64,000 nucleotides of DNA from Rhypophila decipiens (GCA_033297075.1 MU858049.1:1-64000); one strand, 5' to 3'. Numbered from the stretch's first letter, positions 36,351 through 49,800 are shown. Notes: generated from the letters alone by a model not told the origin. Numbers and translations are program-made.

Positions 36351-37453
36351 ACTACGGACCGAGCTTGGTGTAACGGCAACCACTAATAACAAGCCACCAC
36401 CAATCTCGACCTCCTGCCAAGCATCACCAACACAACCGAGCAGGAGATTTGGGGGCTTCAAAAAAACAAGAACAACCTGGAAAGTTCTTCACCTTCCCCT
36501 TTTCTCTTTCCTCTTGGCGAAATCCCAGCCCATGCCCTTCCCGCTTAGTCAGTACCTCTTCTCCACCGGATAGCCTCACATCCGGCCAACCTGCCTTGGA
36601 GAAATTATATTTTTCTTCCCATCTTGTTCCTTTGTCAGCGATGGGCCATGGATACCTAGGGTCGTGGCACTAAATGCTTACCACCTATCGTCAACCTTTA
36701 GCCCCTAATTATTATCCGCAGCTAGGTAAATCATTTCATCACTACCTAGCCCTTGCTTAATTACTGTGATATAATGTGATCCGAGCAGCATACAAAACAC
36801 CAAGCACGACCCATTCTAAATATGTCTAGGCAGATTTTTTCTCTGCCTCTGCTCTTCTCCATTCTTGCAAGAACCGTTTCATGGTTTCCTCGGGGGAATC
36901 ACGGACAGACGGACCAACGAGTATGCAGGGGCGCATCAGCAGGAGAAAGACGTGTCTTTATTCAGGTCAAGTCTTTTTGTTCAAAGTCGATGGGCGGATG
37001 GATACATTCGGTTCTGCTGATCGGTTTGCTGGGCGTGAGTCCAGCTCGTGACTACAATCAGTTTGGAGTGATACGAGCATGAAAACTGAGACTGACTGTT
37101 TAGGATTGGCTTCCAATGACATTGCCTAATCACAACGACCATGTAAATCGGCTTGTTTACTTGCACGAGACCAATATAATCTATATTGAGCCGCAATGCC
37201 TTGCGTCTACCTACTATGTTCCATATCCATACAATGTCTTCTCGTCACCCCGGGATCATATCTTGGGCCAAGAAGTACTCGGCGAAAGACGCAGAGTAGG
37301 GAGATCAAGGCAGACACATCGTAACCAAAACCAGTCATGATATCCAGCTGATCACCATCGTCGACCTTGGGCCCCCCTAGATGCTGTCACTCGGAATCTT
37401 GCCACCCTCGAAATTACCAAAATCATGGAAACCAACCATCCGCTCGCCCATCA

Positions 37454-39869
37454 TCACATCTCACCATCCTCAATCTTCCCAAACTCGCCGTCCCCAAACT
37501 CCTCCACAACCCAAAGACAAAACTTCTCCCACTCAATCCTCCACTCCTTCAGCCGTTCGGCCTTGACACCAGTCCCAACACTGGCCTCCCTCACCCCCTT
37601 CACCCACTCCTCGTGCCCCTGATCCTCAAACGCCGCCCACCGAACACTATTCTCGGCGAGCTCACCAAGCCCAGCCAGACCGAGATTCTCCCACCCCTGC
37701 AAGGCCTGCCAGAAATCATGCGTCATGCCCGCCGTGTCCTGCCCAAGTATGGCAGGATCGTCATTACACAAGGCACAAGCTACTCCCCTAGCCAGCAGCG
37801 CAGGAAGCGGATGCTGCATGATACTCCCCGTGAGTCTGAGCATCTCGTTCGAGATGGGACAGCTCTCGATCAAGATCTTCTTGTCCTTGACCGCCTGGAT
37901 CAGCTTCGGATGCTTGTAGAGCGAAAAACCGTGGCCTATTCTTCTCGTGCCCAGGAGCACCGCGTCGAACAGATTCTTGTCCGTGCTATCGCCATCGCCG
38001 AGACACTCCCCGGCGTGAAAGAAGAAGGGTATCTCGACACCCTCGACGGCGCATTGTTTGCGGAACCAGAATAGCTCGGGTAGCAGGTCCACCAGGGGGC
38101 GGCCTTGTTCTTCGTACCCCACAAGATCGAAGCCCGACAGAAGCTCGGGAAACTCGAGCTTGGTCGCGATGCAGTTCGCCATCGATGCGATGATGTCCTT
38201 GGTCGGCCAGGAGCGAATGGCCGTCCAGATCATACGGATGCCCCAGAACTTGTTGGCTAGAGGGTGGGTGTTAGAGATGCGGAAGGCAGCGACTTCCTCG
38301 GCCATGACCTGGAACATGTGGTTGTAGTCTGGTTCTGGGCTTTCCGAGTGCGAGCGGTGGTAATCTAGACCCCATGCGAATCTGATTCATTTTAGGAGAA
38401 AAGGGGCAGTTGGTGATTAGTTTGGGTTACGAGATGGGACACGAGAGAAGAAATGTGAGGACATGTTGGATGTAAGGCTTAGTTAGGCCACTCAGAGTTC
38501 TGAGAGATGGAGGCTTGACCTGTGAGAGGTCCTTGGCTCGTTTGGCTGATGCGACGGTGATGCACTGCATATTCGTTCCCGTGTCTGATGGCAGCTTGCC
38601 ACCGCGAGAAAGGGGGAAGTGGGGAAACAACTGATTTGGCCCCCTGTGATCAACATTCGTAAGATAGCCTGTGAGGTCGAGCTCGTTACGAGAGCCAGCA
38701 GGTTGCGATTGCGCATATCGGGGCTTCAGATCAAGATGATAGATACATCGATCAGGAGTAGCGGTACAAGACAAGCACTTTGCAGCGTCATACTGAGAAG
38801 GGCAGTTATGAAGGTCCAAGGGCGTGGAGATAGAACGGTGACCAGGGAAGAAGACAAAATCCACCAAGTAAGAAAGGAAACCGATACGACTTACCGAATC
38901 TCAATCCAGTAAACGCCATCCTCAACGGACTGCTCCATAAGTCTCCGCAGGAAGGCTCTCCACATCGGCTCGTAGTGAAGAACATTATTCAGCAGTACGA
39001 AGCACTTGATGAACTTGTTCCAAATATGTTCGATCCCATGATGTTGTTCCAGCCCGTCGGCCGAAGACAATGTGCATCGGTCCTTAAGCCACTGCACGAA
39101 GCCCTTTCTTCCTCCTTCGGGGAACCTGTCGGCGGCCTCGTTCAGAGGGATGAACTCGCCTTGTTTATAGACGCGCTCGCTGTCGTCATTCCAAATAGAG
39201 GCATAGTACTCCTCCTGAGAAACATTCTCAAGATGGCTAGGGGGGCAAGGCCTTGGGTTTCGGAACTTGACAGCGATCACCGCCTCCTCTCTCCCCTCTT
39301 TCGTGGCCACTGATCCGGAAGTGCAAGCAAGATGCAGCCCTTCTATCTCGAACAAAAGGTTGAATAGGTAGTCAAAGTCGACCATGGCGTCCAAGTGGGC
39401 ATGCAGGAGAGCACCCTTGGGCATTCGGCGGACAATCTTCCAGAGGAGGGTAGATTCCATGGTTGACTTTGCCATGGTGAATATCATACCGGGAAAGAAC
39501 GTCAGGTTCTGGTTCTCTGGAGCTGTCGCTATCTTCTCTTCGAGCGAAGAAGTCCATACGGTGCGTTGTTCGTGTTGGCGGATGTTGGATACGATGGCAC
39601 ACGCCCGTTTGGCAATGGGAGAAAGGGACTGCCGGAAAGCATGGTCTTGAAGTTGATACACTGTCAGTAACCACATACAGCCTTTGGGACTTCATTGAAA
39701 AAAAGTAAACGGAAAATAAGGTACCGCTGCGCTGCTTCTTCTCTTCGGCTATGAGGTTATTGCGAGCCTTGTGATACTGTTGCAGGACGGGGTCATGATG
39801 TTGAGGAAGCTCCTCAGAGATTATCTCGTCGATCCAGCCGTCGTCATCGCCAGCGTTGCTGTCTGCCAT
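37454..39869 (-). CDS. Adenosine deaminase, ADA2/ADGF (CECR1) type
   Basis: Metal-dependent deaminase expected to convert adenosine to inosine. Exons 39869-39725, 39660-38895 and 38381-37454 give 612 residues, with introns of 64 and 513 nt. The N-terminal part (WIDEIISEELPQHHDPVLQQYHKARNNLI) is the helical region usual in ADGF proteins. Metal and catalytic motifs are in order: HAHLD at 135-139, GIRMIW near 351, FHAGECLGDG (His-Ala-Gly-Glu) near 426, RRIGHGF near 451, ESCPISNEML, and CNDDPAILG near 510. All zinc ligands and the catalytic Glu appear intact. No signal peptide is visible at the N-terminus, so the protein is probably intracellular, unlike secreted animal ADGFs. The 513-nt intron is far longer than others here, but WIEIR joined to FAWGLDYHRS gives the family-like junction. 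Confidence 0.92.
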
Positions 39870-41242
39870 TGTTCTTGTTTTCCGTTATTTGCTTCGCTGT
39901 GTCGTTCCTCTATTTCACCCTCTCATTCAATTGTTCCGCAGAAGATATAAGGGAAGATGAGGAATTGATAAAAGAAACGAAGAAAAGGTGGTAATCCTCG
40001 ACGTTAAATGAAACTTCACATCTGCTGTGAGCCAGGTTATGTGAGATGAATGAGGAGAGTCACTGGTTCTCTTGTTGATCACCTCTTACACATTCGGCGT
40101 TATGAAATGAGTCAGTTTTCGGGCAGGAGGTCTACTCAATATCGGTGAGACAGAGGAGTAAGCCGGCTCGGGTTTTATTTTTTTGGTCGGTTGTCGGGCG
40201 CATTTCCTCTTTGTTGCCTAACTTTTTGCCCCGTTGCCGAGGAGAATGGGAGACAGCCTAAGCAAGCACCTTCCGTTTGTGAACCGTTGATCCGGCGCCT
40301 GTTGACCGCCAATCCCGCCAAAGACTCCACTCCATCCCGGCACAATCGGCTCCGGCCGTCTTTTTTCGGTGACATCATGGAAACCCGACTTTCGGAGTCG
40401 CCCGCGAATTCTTGTTTTGTTGCTCTAACTTCATCCCGTTCCAATATTCCATTTCGTTGTGTCAAGATTGATCAAATTATCTGTTGTGGTGCCAGTGTAG
40501 GCTCTTGGGATAATTTTGCTCAGCCTTGTGATTGCCAGCTTTTCGCTCAACATTGACCTTCGTCAGATTAACGAAAAAAGAGTAACCGACCAGTCATGAA
40601 ATTTATAACATCTGGTCCGGGAATGGTTTATCTGATATCAACTTTATACTGCGAGCTGGCTAAGAGCAAACAGGGATGGGCAACCTCCTCATGTCTTCTT
40701 TGCCTCTCAGGAACAAAGATAAGCTTGTATAGGATTTTAATATCTATCATGTTCTGAGCATACGGTTAGTTGCTTAATTTCCCACAGTGTATCCCTTTGC
40801 TTCCTTCCCGATGCGGGTTTGTGGATAACCATAGTACGCACACATTACCGAGCCCGTCGAGATTTCACAACCGTTAGGGATATTTCCCAGCTTGCAACAC
40901 GATGATGGAAAAGCCCCTTGACTACTATAGATTCCGAAGAATTTAATTACCAGAGACCTATTTTCAGGGTCCTTCTTCTAGGTCAAGAAAAGGCCTTCCT
41001 CAAGCTAGTTCACCATTCACTTCATTCTCCAGTCTTCGGTATATCACAAAATAGACAGACACTGGCTTTCTGATAAAAAAAAGCTCATTGTCCTGGATCT
41101 GGAATCGGAACACATATATACTCGTCTGGAATACATTTCCAATAAAAAGAGCCGAAATACATCAACTATCTAGACCACTCGATCCTCCCACACCCATTAG
41201 CCACATATTCCCAATAGCCGAATCATCTTTCCTGGAGGAGCC
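39870..41242. other. Intergenic, upstream of the ADA gene
   Basis: About 1.4 kb holding the promoter of the adenosine deaminase gene. The right part is AT-rich. No gene is supported. Confidence 0.5.
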
Positions 41243-42067
41243 GTGAAACGGGCCCTCCGCAGTGCCGCAGCCAACCACGCGATCCTCGCTCAGCTCGGCG
41301 AGGCCGTGGACGCCATCAAGTCCACCTCGGTGGACAGTCATGGGCCACAGACAATCATGGCCAAGACAGAGAGGGGACCACCGGAGATGCAAATACATCG
41401 GACAACGCGGAGGAGTCTTCCGCTACTCCCGCCAAAGCCTAGCGGATGATAAAACCCGAGAAATCAGGTTATTAGAGCACCTCGAAGAAGCCGTCAATTT
41501 CGACACAGAATGGGAGAAGCCGTCTTAGATCTTGCCGATTGAGGAGATGGAACGTCGACTAGAATATATCAAGACACTCGGTATCACCATCACCCAAAAA
41601 TCGCCACCGGCCCCGACAAGCTATTCCTTGCCAACACAAGAAAGTCGAAGGAGGACGCAGCGAAAGCTCCGAGCTTCTCCCCCCATCCCAGGCAGCGGCA
41701 GCTCCGCTCCCCAGAAGCTTCCCCAAACAAGACATCTCAAGCTACGATAAATCCAATCTCAATTAAACAACTACTACAAACACATCCAATTCATAAGTAC
41801 CGGTTTAACTCAATTGTTTTACATCCTATGCTTTTGCGGGCGTGGCAGTTTTCGCAGTTAACAAACTGAGCACAGAAAACAAACAACGTGAACGCGGCTG
41901 CTGATAAAGCCACCGAAAGCTTGACTAAGGAGTTGAACAATATAGAGCTGGACGGGATAGCCTTCGACGCCAGCAGGGAGTTTAACAAGCCGTCCGTACC
42001 AAAACTTATGGTGAAGCTAGGCGACCCTATAAGGCAGATCTATAACAAATACAAATCTTTAGACTGA
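41243..42067 (+). pseudogene. Degenerate coding relic, family not recognised
   Basis: Plus-strand segments with protein-like character lie in different frames, broken by stops and shifts. First: NHAILAQLGEAVDAIKSTSVDSHG near 41270-41345. Second: LADDKTREIRLLEHLEEAVNFDTEWEKPS ending at an in-frame TAG (41526), with the same frame continuing as PIEEMERRLEYIKTLGITI. Third: DKLFLANTRKSKEDAAKAPS near 41610-41670 in another frame. Fourth: 60 codons at 41885-42067, containing DKATESLTKELNNIELDG, FNKPSVPKLMVKLGDP and IRQIYNKYKSLD before TGA. The segments are helix-forming and charged, resembling the linker of fungal multi-helical N-terminal-domain proteins, but that is a guess. It could also be a real gene with introns that I failed to join, or a fragment of a mobile element. 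I give no function. Confidence 0.35.
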
Positions 42068-44436
42068 ATAAATAATTGGATAAAACTATTAATTTGATCT
42101 GAATTATGGGATGAAAGTGTCCACTTGTCCACCTTCTGAAATGACAAGGTGAGCAGAGGTATCTAAGAGCCAGAGAGTACCTTAAGGAACTATCTTAATA
42201 TACTATAGAATAGGTAGATCATTACCAGGTAGTCTTTATGAATCGGCGGGGACGGCTGTGACCCGTTGGAGAGAGGCCTTAATGGGTAATTTGGCTGGCG
42301 TCTTGAAGCTGGGAAAGTGGTGTATAAGAGGAAATGGGAAGGCGTATAACACGAACTCAAAAGGCATACCAGGGGAATTATGTAGGCGTATCAAAGGAAC
42401 TGGGCAGGCTTGTTCATTTTGGGTCAACGGAGTAGAGGGATACGTTGGTACGCGTCTATAATTACAAAGGAAGGAAACGGGGAGATTGCCTGCCTGCCTT
42501 TCTTGGATTTCTGAGATAATTATATATATATGAATTTATTTACTGATATCTTATATTCGCAACCTCCGAGGTCTGCCTAGTAAGACCGCATATGCGAAGC
42601 AATTATCAGAAGTCCACTATTTTCATAACCGCAACGGCTCTCTCCGACTGTCTGTGGGATATGTCACTTGCGAAATACGATGCATATTGTTGTTCTGTGA
42701 TTGCATCACCTTCGCCGAAGGAATGGAAAGTAAGAAACATGAAACTAGCACCCCGCAGAGAGTCATCTCGTAATGCCTCTTAGAACACGCATGAGGGCCT
42801 GGCAACCGTCAAGAAGAACATCATATGCAAACAATGTAGTGGTACAAGGTAGTTTTTGCTTGATTGCTGTAACCCATGAAAGGGTGGCTCATTGTAGGGG
42901 AAAAGGATGAGAGGTTCATACGGGGTATAGGGTATAATACCCAACATACCAGAAAAAGAGCAGGAAACAGATATTCAACTCAGGTCAGTACAACTTCATA
43001 AGGTTCTTAAAGCATCTTGAACATCTGCTCCCATTCTACTATTGGATCTCCAGCCCTTGTTCTGCCCAGTGGAAGATAGTGAGCAGCCTCCAATTGAATT
43101 TGTAAGCATCCTTTGATATACCCGTAGGCTTTACCTGTTAGCACGCTGATACATGTACACACGAGCTCAAATCGTATAATAGATGGCTGTCTCTGTGACA
43201 ATCCTTGGACCGGTCTACTAAACATCAAGCATTATGATCTTTAAATGTCATCTTGTTCACTCTTGGTAAAAAAGTCGGGTACTCAAGCATTGTCCTTTTT
43301 TCACTTTTATTTTATTTTCATCGAGCACCTCTTGACACTGCACTTGCCTGGCTCTTGTGATACCCCAGACCGCATCATTCGGCTCGACCCAACTGGCGGG
43401 ATTTTCGCACCTACCGAATCGGGCAGATCTCCCAATCTCCTTGGCACCGCTCAGAGGCCTGCAAGGGACCACCGGGTGAAGTCGAGATGTGAATCCTCAA
43501 ACTTTCATTCTTCTTTCTTATCAGGGCCGCTCAGTCGGTCTCAACAGCCGGCGGAGGCGTCCTGCACATTCTGGCTATATTATAATTTATTTTCATTTCT
43601 TCCGCACCAGAGCCCCTCACGCTTGGCGACACTGGGCAATTTGGCGAAGGTCAATTTTGGGGTATTGGTGACACGGGAGTGAAGGGCTTGATGATCGTGG
43701 GGAAGAATCTGCTCTCCGCCTGGAACTTGGAGACCCCTCCTGGACAAGATATGAGGATATCCCCATGCTCTTATATGGGATAGATTGGGTGAGTAATATG
43801 AGTAGGCTAGCTGGCCCCCTAACATGACAATCTTCGAATGCAACTCATCAAACCTCATCGGCCTCTCACCTTCCCCCACCCCTCTCTGCTTCACCTTTAG
43901 CTCATCCGTATTTCTGATTGACGAGATCGAGAGAAAACATTTGGCGCTCCAGGAGCGATCGACACGCCGCGTCCTTTCATCTTTGATCCATCTTCGTTTG
44001 GATTTAGACTGTTTGCAGTTTGCGGCTCTCTGCTCATAGGCCTCATAGGCCTCATCATCTCATTTCCCCGCTCACCTCGCAAACAGCAAGCGATCGCAAT
44101 TTCAGTGGTGGGTGCTTAACCGACGCACCCTTCGTTCTTGCCATCTTGGATTTTGACCGGTGAACGAGAGACGGCAACTGCAGACTAGAGCGGTGGCTGA
44201 GACGGAAGGAACCAAACTGCCTCGAGGTGGTCAGCTCGGGTTGTCCACTCGCACTATTCCGTGGGATGAGGACGAAACACCAACAACTTTTATAACAGTC
44301 GTGATCCGGTTTGGCGGAGCTTGGGCGGACAAACGGCCACTTACAACGTCCTTTTCGGACCACACATTGTCCTTACGGAGCTTTGTTTACATTTCGACCC
44401 CGACAAGACGGACCTTCAGTCCCCTCCTCCGGCCCA
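42068..44436. other. AT-rich intergenic region before PNGase A-like gene
   Basis: Starts AT-rich (about 42060-42560) and becomes mixed. No protein-like frame is supported. The right end must hold the promoter of the PNGase A-like gene. A short repeated string CATAGGCCT occurs twice near 44035. Confidence 0.45.
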
Positions 44437-46885
44437 ATGGCTGGACAAATGACAGACTTCGGGTCAGAAAAGGCCTATGAACGGCCGCCTCAATGCGATT
44501 GCCCAGATGATGAAGACGGCCGCATCTCTTTTTCCCCGCAATCGTCTTGTGAGAATGAGAATGAGGCACAGGCATCGGGGTCTGACCGAAACGCGCGGTC
44601 AACCTCAATCACCACATGGCGTGGGTTTCTTCCCTGCCTGACCATCTTTGCCCTCACTGGACTTCTCATCTTCTCCAACCGAGTACAGGTAAAAGATGGA
44701 TATCTCTGCCTTCAACGAGGAGGATCTCAAAGCTCGGCATCAGTGACTGTGTTGGAAGGAGACATCGTGCCAACAACCTTGGCATCTCAGACTGGGCACC
44801 ATCGCGACACAACAAAGGCTCACCTCAGGTTCCCGGGAACTCAGCCCAAGGCCAGAATTCAAAGCAGGGAACCGGACCCTTCTCCACAGCAGGGGACGGC
44901 AACCTCATCGGCCCCATTACCAACAAGAACGGTTCTTCAAAATTATGAAGTGGCCCAGCCCGTTCTAATGCCATACGGCACCTCTGACAGCGACGGTTCG
45001 ACGGATGATGATGGGAGTCTGAGCCGGGATGATTGCAAGGTCCTGCTCATGAGGCGAGACTTTGCCTGGAGCTACGGAGATCCATTTGTCGCCAAGTACA
45101 CGCCTCCGGACTGCGACTTCAACCGAGTGGTCATCAACTTTACGGTTGTTAGCCAAGGGAGGCAATATGACCGCCTAGCCATCATGTATCTGGGCGATAT
45201 TGAGGTCTGGCGAACGTCGACGGCGGAGCCAACGGTTCCTCCTGGCATCCGATGGACCTACCTCAAGGACATGACGCAATATCTGTCACTCTGGAAGCAG
45301 CCCCAGACGTTGATCTTTGATCTTGGGAATCTGATTAGTATGTTTTCCATCCTTCTTACACGGGCACGGTTTTGCTTACACCGATACAGATGACAAGTAC
45401 ACGGGCATCTTCAACACCACTTTGACCGCCACCTTCTTCACGTCTGATGTCCCTACGGATACTGCACCTCCAAGCGATCTCATCATACCAATTTCAGCTC
45501 GCCAATCATCCAACAGTTCGGTATGGGTCAGCCAATTCACCGTCCCTGCCCAAAACGCCACCAACCTAATCAGCGACTTCCCGCGCAATGCCCGCCGAGC
45601 TGTCTTCTCCGTGTCTGCTAACGGCCAGGCCTCAGAAGAGTTTTGGTGGTCAAACGTTCCGCAATCAGACACTCTCGCCTTCAACGCCACAGCAGGCGAA
45701 TTTCCCGGCTACTCCCCCTTCCGTGAAGTACAAGTCCTCATTGACGGCCAGTTAGCCGGCGTTCAATGGCCGTTCCCTGTGATATTCACCGGCGGAGTAT
45801 CACCGGGCCTCCACAGGCCCATCGCCAGCCCGGACGCCTTCGATCTCAAAGAGCACGAAATCGATATAACGCCGTTCTTGCCGCTTCTCTGTGACGGCAG
45901 GCCACACATATTCTCAATCATTATTCTCGGACTTGATGATGGCGGGAATGGCAATGCCAGACTAATCGACCCTGTCAACAGCTCCTGGTACGTGACAGGA
46001 AAAGTCTTTATATGGCTGGACGACGACCCGGACTCGATAACAACGGGGTCTTGGCCGACAATTCAGGCCCTCCCCCCCACGATATCTGTTACTAGTTCTG
46101 TTACAACGAATGAAACCGGTGCAAACTCGTCTCTTTTATACTCGACTTTCGTCCACCGCGAGCTTCTCATCTCGGCTTCGGTCAAGACTCAAAAGTCTTC
46201 CGACACCTTCTCATGGTCGCAACGACTTTCCTACTCCAACAAAGGCCGCGTATCCGCTTTTGGTTTTGATCAGATCAATGACATGACTATCTGGGGTGAT
46301 GACGCTGCTACGGGGCTCGATGTCATGTACGCGTCGGAGTATTCCTACCCCTTATTTGCAAACTCATCATATACCATCCTCCCGCCCGCCGGCAACCTCA
46401 CCCTATTCGGCCACGTGAGACAATCCAAGCACCAGAGCACCAAAGGACGCGGCAACGTGTTCCCCACTGGGCTCGAAGCCTTTAATACCCGCACTAGAAA
46501 GTTTTCGAACCCTGTGCTGGATACTACCAAGGAGGGAGAAGCTTGGTTTTTCCAGTCAGGAGATGGAGCTACCAGCAGCGGGTTTGGAGACGCCTACCAG
46601 ACCTTCAAGTTCAGCGGATACAGCGATAATGGAGCGCTAGGGGCCCTCGAGCCGGATGTGCAGCTGTACTGGAGGAATATCAGTGCTGTTAATGGCAGTG
46701 TGGTTTATGATTACAAGACGATTGCCAGCCGTATTGATGGGGGTGCTACGGTGACTGCTGGGAAGCCTGGATTTGTTGGTAACAGTGATGGAAAGGGTAT
46801 GGGGATGTTTGCCCAGGTCGATGACGGACGAGCCAAGAATGGGCATTTTGGGCTGAGGGCGTTCATGGGGGGGGACGGCAACTGA
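44437..46885 (+). CDS. PNGase A-like peptide-N-glycosidase, type II membrane anchor
   Basis: Predicted to remove N-glycans from glycopeptides. Exons 44437-45337 and 45390-46885 (52-nt intron, AATCTGATTA/GTATGT) give 798 residues. Residues 62-80 (RGFLPCLTIFALTGLLIFS) form a single hydrophobic segment after a cytosol-type acidic N-terminus, so the protein should be a type II membrane protein of the secretory pathway. A 100-residue Ser/Pro/Thr-rich stalk follows. The PNGase A domain begins near LMRRDFAWSYGDPFVAKYTPPDCDFNRVVINFTVVSQGRQYDRLAIMYLG and includes WRTSTAEPT, WTYLKDMTQY, YTGIFNTTLTATFF, PFREVQVLIDGQLAGVQWPFPVIFTGG and HEIDITPFLPLLCDG. The sequon count is high (NFT, NTT, NSS, NAT, NGS). 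The domain order fits the plant and fungal PNGase A family; the long anchored N-terminus is the unusual part. The start ATG at 44437 is preferred over an upstream TTG. Confidence 0.9.
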
Positions 46886-49800
46886 TGAGCGATGATATTA
46901 TGGCACTAACGATACCGGGCGTTTGGGGTAATGATAATGTTCAACATCTCCTATGGTGGTTATATATTTAGGGAATAATCTGGACAGGTGTTCTCTGGAA
47001 TCAATGGTAGAGCGACTACATTATAGCTCCAATATCTCCATACAGTTCATTCACGGCAACATAATTCATTCTTTTGGAACCTTGATATCCCATACCGCTA
47101 GAAATAGCCATCTCGTTCGAGAGTATATTTGTAACCTCTCCCAACTCGAAATATACTATTCATGCTGGGCTACTTTCTGGAGCCCTGGACAGTCTATTGA
47201 CCTTTTGCTCATATCAAATGCTTGAGGCAGGACAAAATCACAAAACCGCCTAGTACAACAGACCAACAACACACCAGACTCTGAAGGTATCAAGGAGGCT
47301 GACGAATTTCTCACCGAGCATGCCAAGATAGCTGTATCTGCAAGATGCAGGTATCCAAGGTACTTGGGGACCTGCCTGTCCGCCCAGGCGAGCTGCATAT
47401 GCAGTAAGGTCCCTAGGGACCAAAGGCACTGCAGGTATCAACGTCCATATCCGTTCTATGCAGGCAGGAGGCAGACAATTGGTCAAGTCATGTTCCTAGG
47501 TCCTACTCAATATGAACATGAAAGTAAGGCAGTCTGGCTTATTGGCCTCGGTGTCCCTCTCTATGCGGGATCATGACGGGCAAGCTTCACTCACCATCTC
47601 GGCTGAAAACTTGGGGATGAGTAAATGGCATTTTTTACCAGGGATCAATTACTTTTTTGTGAAAAGGAAAAAAAAAAGGCAAAATAGGCAGTAACTTGCA
47701 TCCCATTTCAAGGGTATTCTATTCAGAGTACAACCTTGGTGTCCAGCTAAACTTCAACGTGGAATTTAGTGGGAGGTGGTATAGGTAAGGTGTCTTGGCA
47801 GTCATCATATCCCAATCTAGACTTGTACAATGCTGGAGCTGAAAGTCAGATATAGACAAGTAGTTGCCTTGATTCGTGGGTGAGTTGCTAGGTATGTACC
47901 TGAGGCAAGGCAGCGAATTCTCAACATGCGGTTTACTCCGACTTGCGGATGGATGAGCCTCACTCCCCCAGCTGAAAAAGGCTACTGTAAATCCCACGTG
48001 GAAAATTGTACCCTTTCAGTTATATCTTGGCTCTTACCCACTACCGTTGGAACGGTAGGTTCTTTGGTGTGGTGAGACAATATAATCATCTCCTTGTTAC
48101 TCAGGTCCCTTACTCCATCATGACTTCTTTGCCGCCTTAGCGCGTTTACCGCCTCAGTCCTCACCTCCAGCTAGCAACTCTAGCCATGTCAAAGTCCTCA
48201 CTCTTCACGTTCAGCTCATCGGCATCCCTTGAATTCCATCATTGGTCAATTTGTGGAATTCCAGAACAATCGTGACTCCTACGTTACTTGTTTTGTCCCC
48301 ATGTCATATCAAACAACGAATCTGGGTATTTTGGCTATGCCATGGAGATCGAATCGCGCATAGTAAGTCTGCCTAGCTCCCAAGGCACCTAGATTGATCT
48401 TCGGAGCTGAAACACTAATCGTCGTCTATTTACTCATAGCCTCTCAACTTGACTGACCGAGAAGACCCGAGTCAACTTTACACCTACCTATCCATAAACA
48501 CGAGATAACATATTCGCAGCACCGTTTTCACCGTTATGGGTGGCATAGTCACCGAGAGGACAGATTGACCGGTGAGCAGTATCAGATAAATAAAAAGTTT
48601 AATGAATTTGTCATTCTCCAAATGACACCAAGGCACCCATCACGGTCCCTCAAATCAGTAATAGTGATATCGTCAACAAAATAAGCAAGATAAACAAAAA
48701 CTCACCACGGCTTCCAAAAATTGCATGTGGCGCATCTCAGACGGTGACCATACGGTACCCTATACGCCCTTGAGCCTCACATGTCGCCACAGAATCATAC
48801 CCAGTTAGGACACCCAAGCGACATCTACCAAACCCACTCAGAGCAAAAAGATCAAGTAAGCCTGACTGTAAGCCATGAATACGCCACCAACGATATGACA
48901 TCAAAGGGACCGAACAAAACAAAATGTCTCCGTATCACCCAACCCAGACCCCACAGCAAAGAAAAGGAAAAGGAAAAAAAAATCCCGTCATCACATCACT
49001 TCCCAGAAACGTGTGACAGGCAGTCAGAAGTATCTACCCAGTTCATCAACGGGGAAGCAAAGGGGCACGGCGCGGCGCGGACCGAGACAGGACAGGGAGC
49101 AAAGGTACTGAGGCTCAGCGAACGGCTCAAAACCCGTTCGTGATCTGATCCCTTTGGATGGAGCCTTGGCTGATATGATCCCGTCTCAGTCTTTGCAAAC
49201 GCAGAAACACGAAGATACTTGAAAACCTGTCTGTCCATCAACCAGTGAGTGCCTATCACTCCGATCCCAGGCAGACTTTGTTCACCATGTGATGAGAAGG
49301 GGGGAAAGGAACAGGTTTCCAGGTCCGAAACTAGAGGTTTGTAGAGTCACACCTGTCCTCAAAATAAGGCAAGCAATGGACATACGTCCAATGGCCCGAA
49401 ATCACCGCCACCTTCTCCACCCGCAGGAACCGAGCAAAAGTACGACTGGATCCAAAAAGAACAAGGAACCAAAGTAAAAGAAGACAAACTCAATGGTTAA
49501 GATTCTGACCAGGTCAGTGACGCACCATGGCCGCGGAACATGGCCCTTCGGTCCGGGCCGCTTGTCCATGTGTCTTGCCTCACTTCGCCTCGTCTCGCCT
49601 TTTTTGAATGATCAACTGTGAAACTGGAGATTTGGGAAATGTCACCCAGGGATCGGGCATTCAGTCCATATACTACTTACTCCCTAGGCGATTTGCCTGG
49701 TTCCCAGGTCATCACCAAGCTGTTGTCTAATAACCGCCACTGGCGAATCAGAGAAAAGGGACCGCACATCGCGGGGGTGGGTGGCCGGGGCTGGTGTGGC

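Larger units (their letters stand above)
29694..37453. other. 7.8-kb gene desert
   Basis: No frame in this stretch matches a protein family that I recognise. The first 800 bases are T/C-rich and may be the 3' flank of the NmrA-like gene. The remainder is mixed-composition DNA with repeated palindromic motifs of the GTACTGTAC type (31773, 32835, 35478, 36136, 36337) and several TACTCCGTA strings (32923, 33819). A transcript without a long frame could be present but cannot be seen. Confidence 0.5.

Noticed and set aside
38427..38867. Open frame inside the 513-nt intron of the adenosine deaminase gene
   Set aside because: Including it would break the WIEIR-FAWGLDYH junction, which reads like the family; the frame itself has no domain.
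42236..42461. Possible transposon fragment on either strand
   Set aside because: The translations give no catalytic motif or family pattern that I can name; left as unannotated AT-rich DNA.
44311..44436. In-frame N-terminal extension of the PNGase A-like protein
   Set aside because: It begins with TTG, not ATG; the ATG at 44437 gives a sensible acidic N-terminus before the membrane helix.
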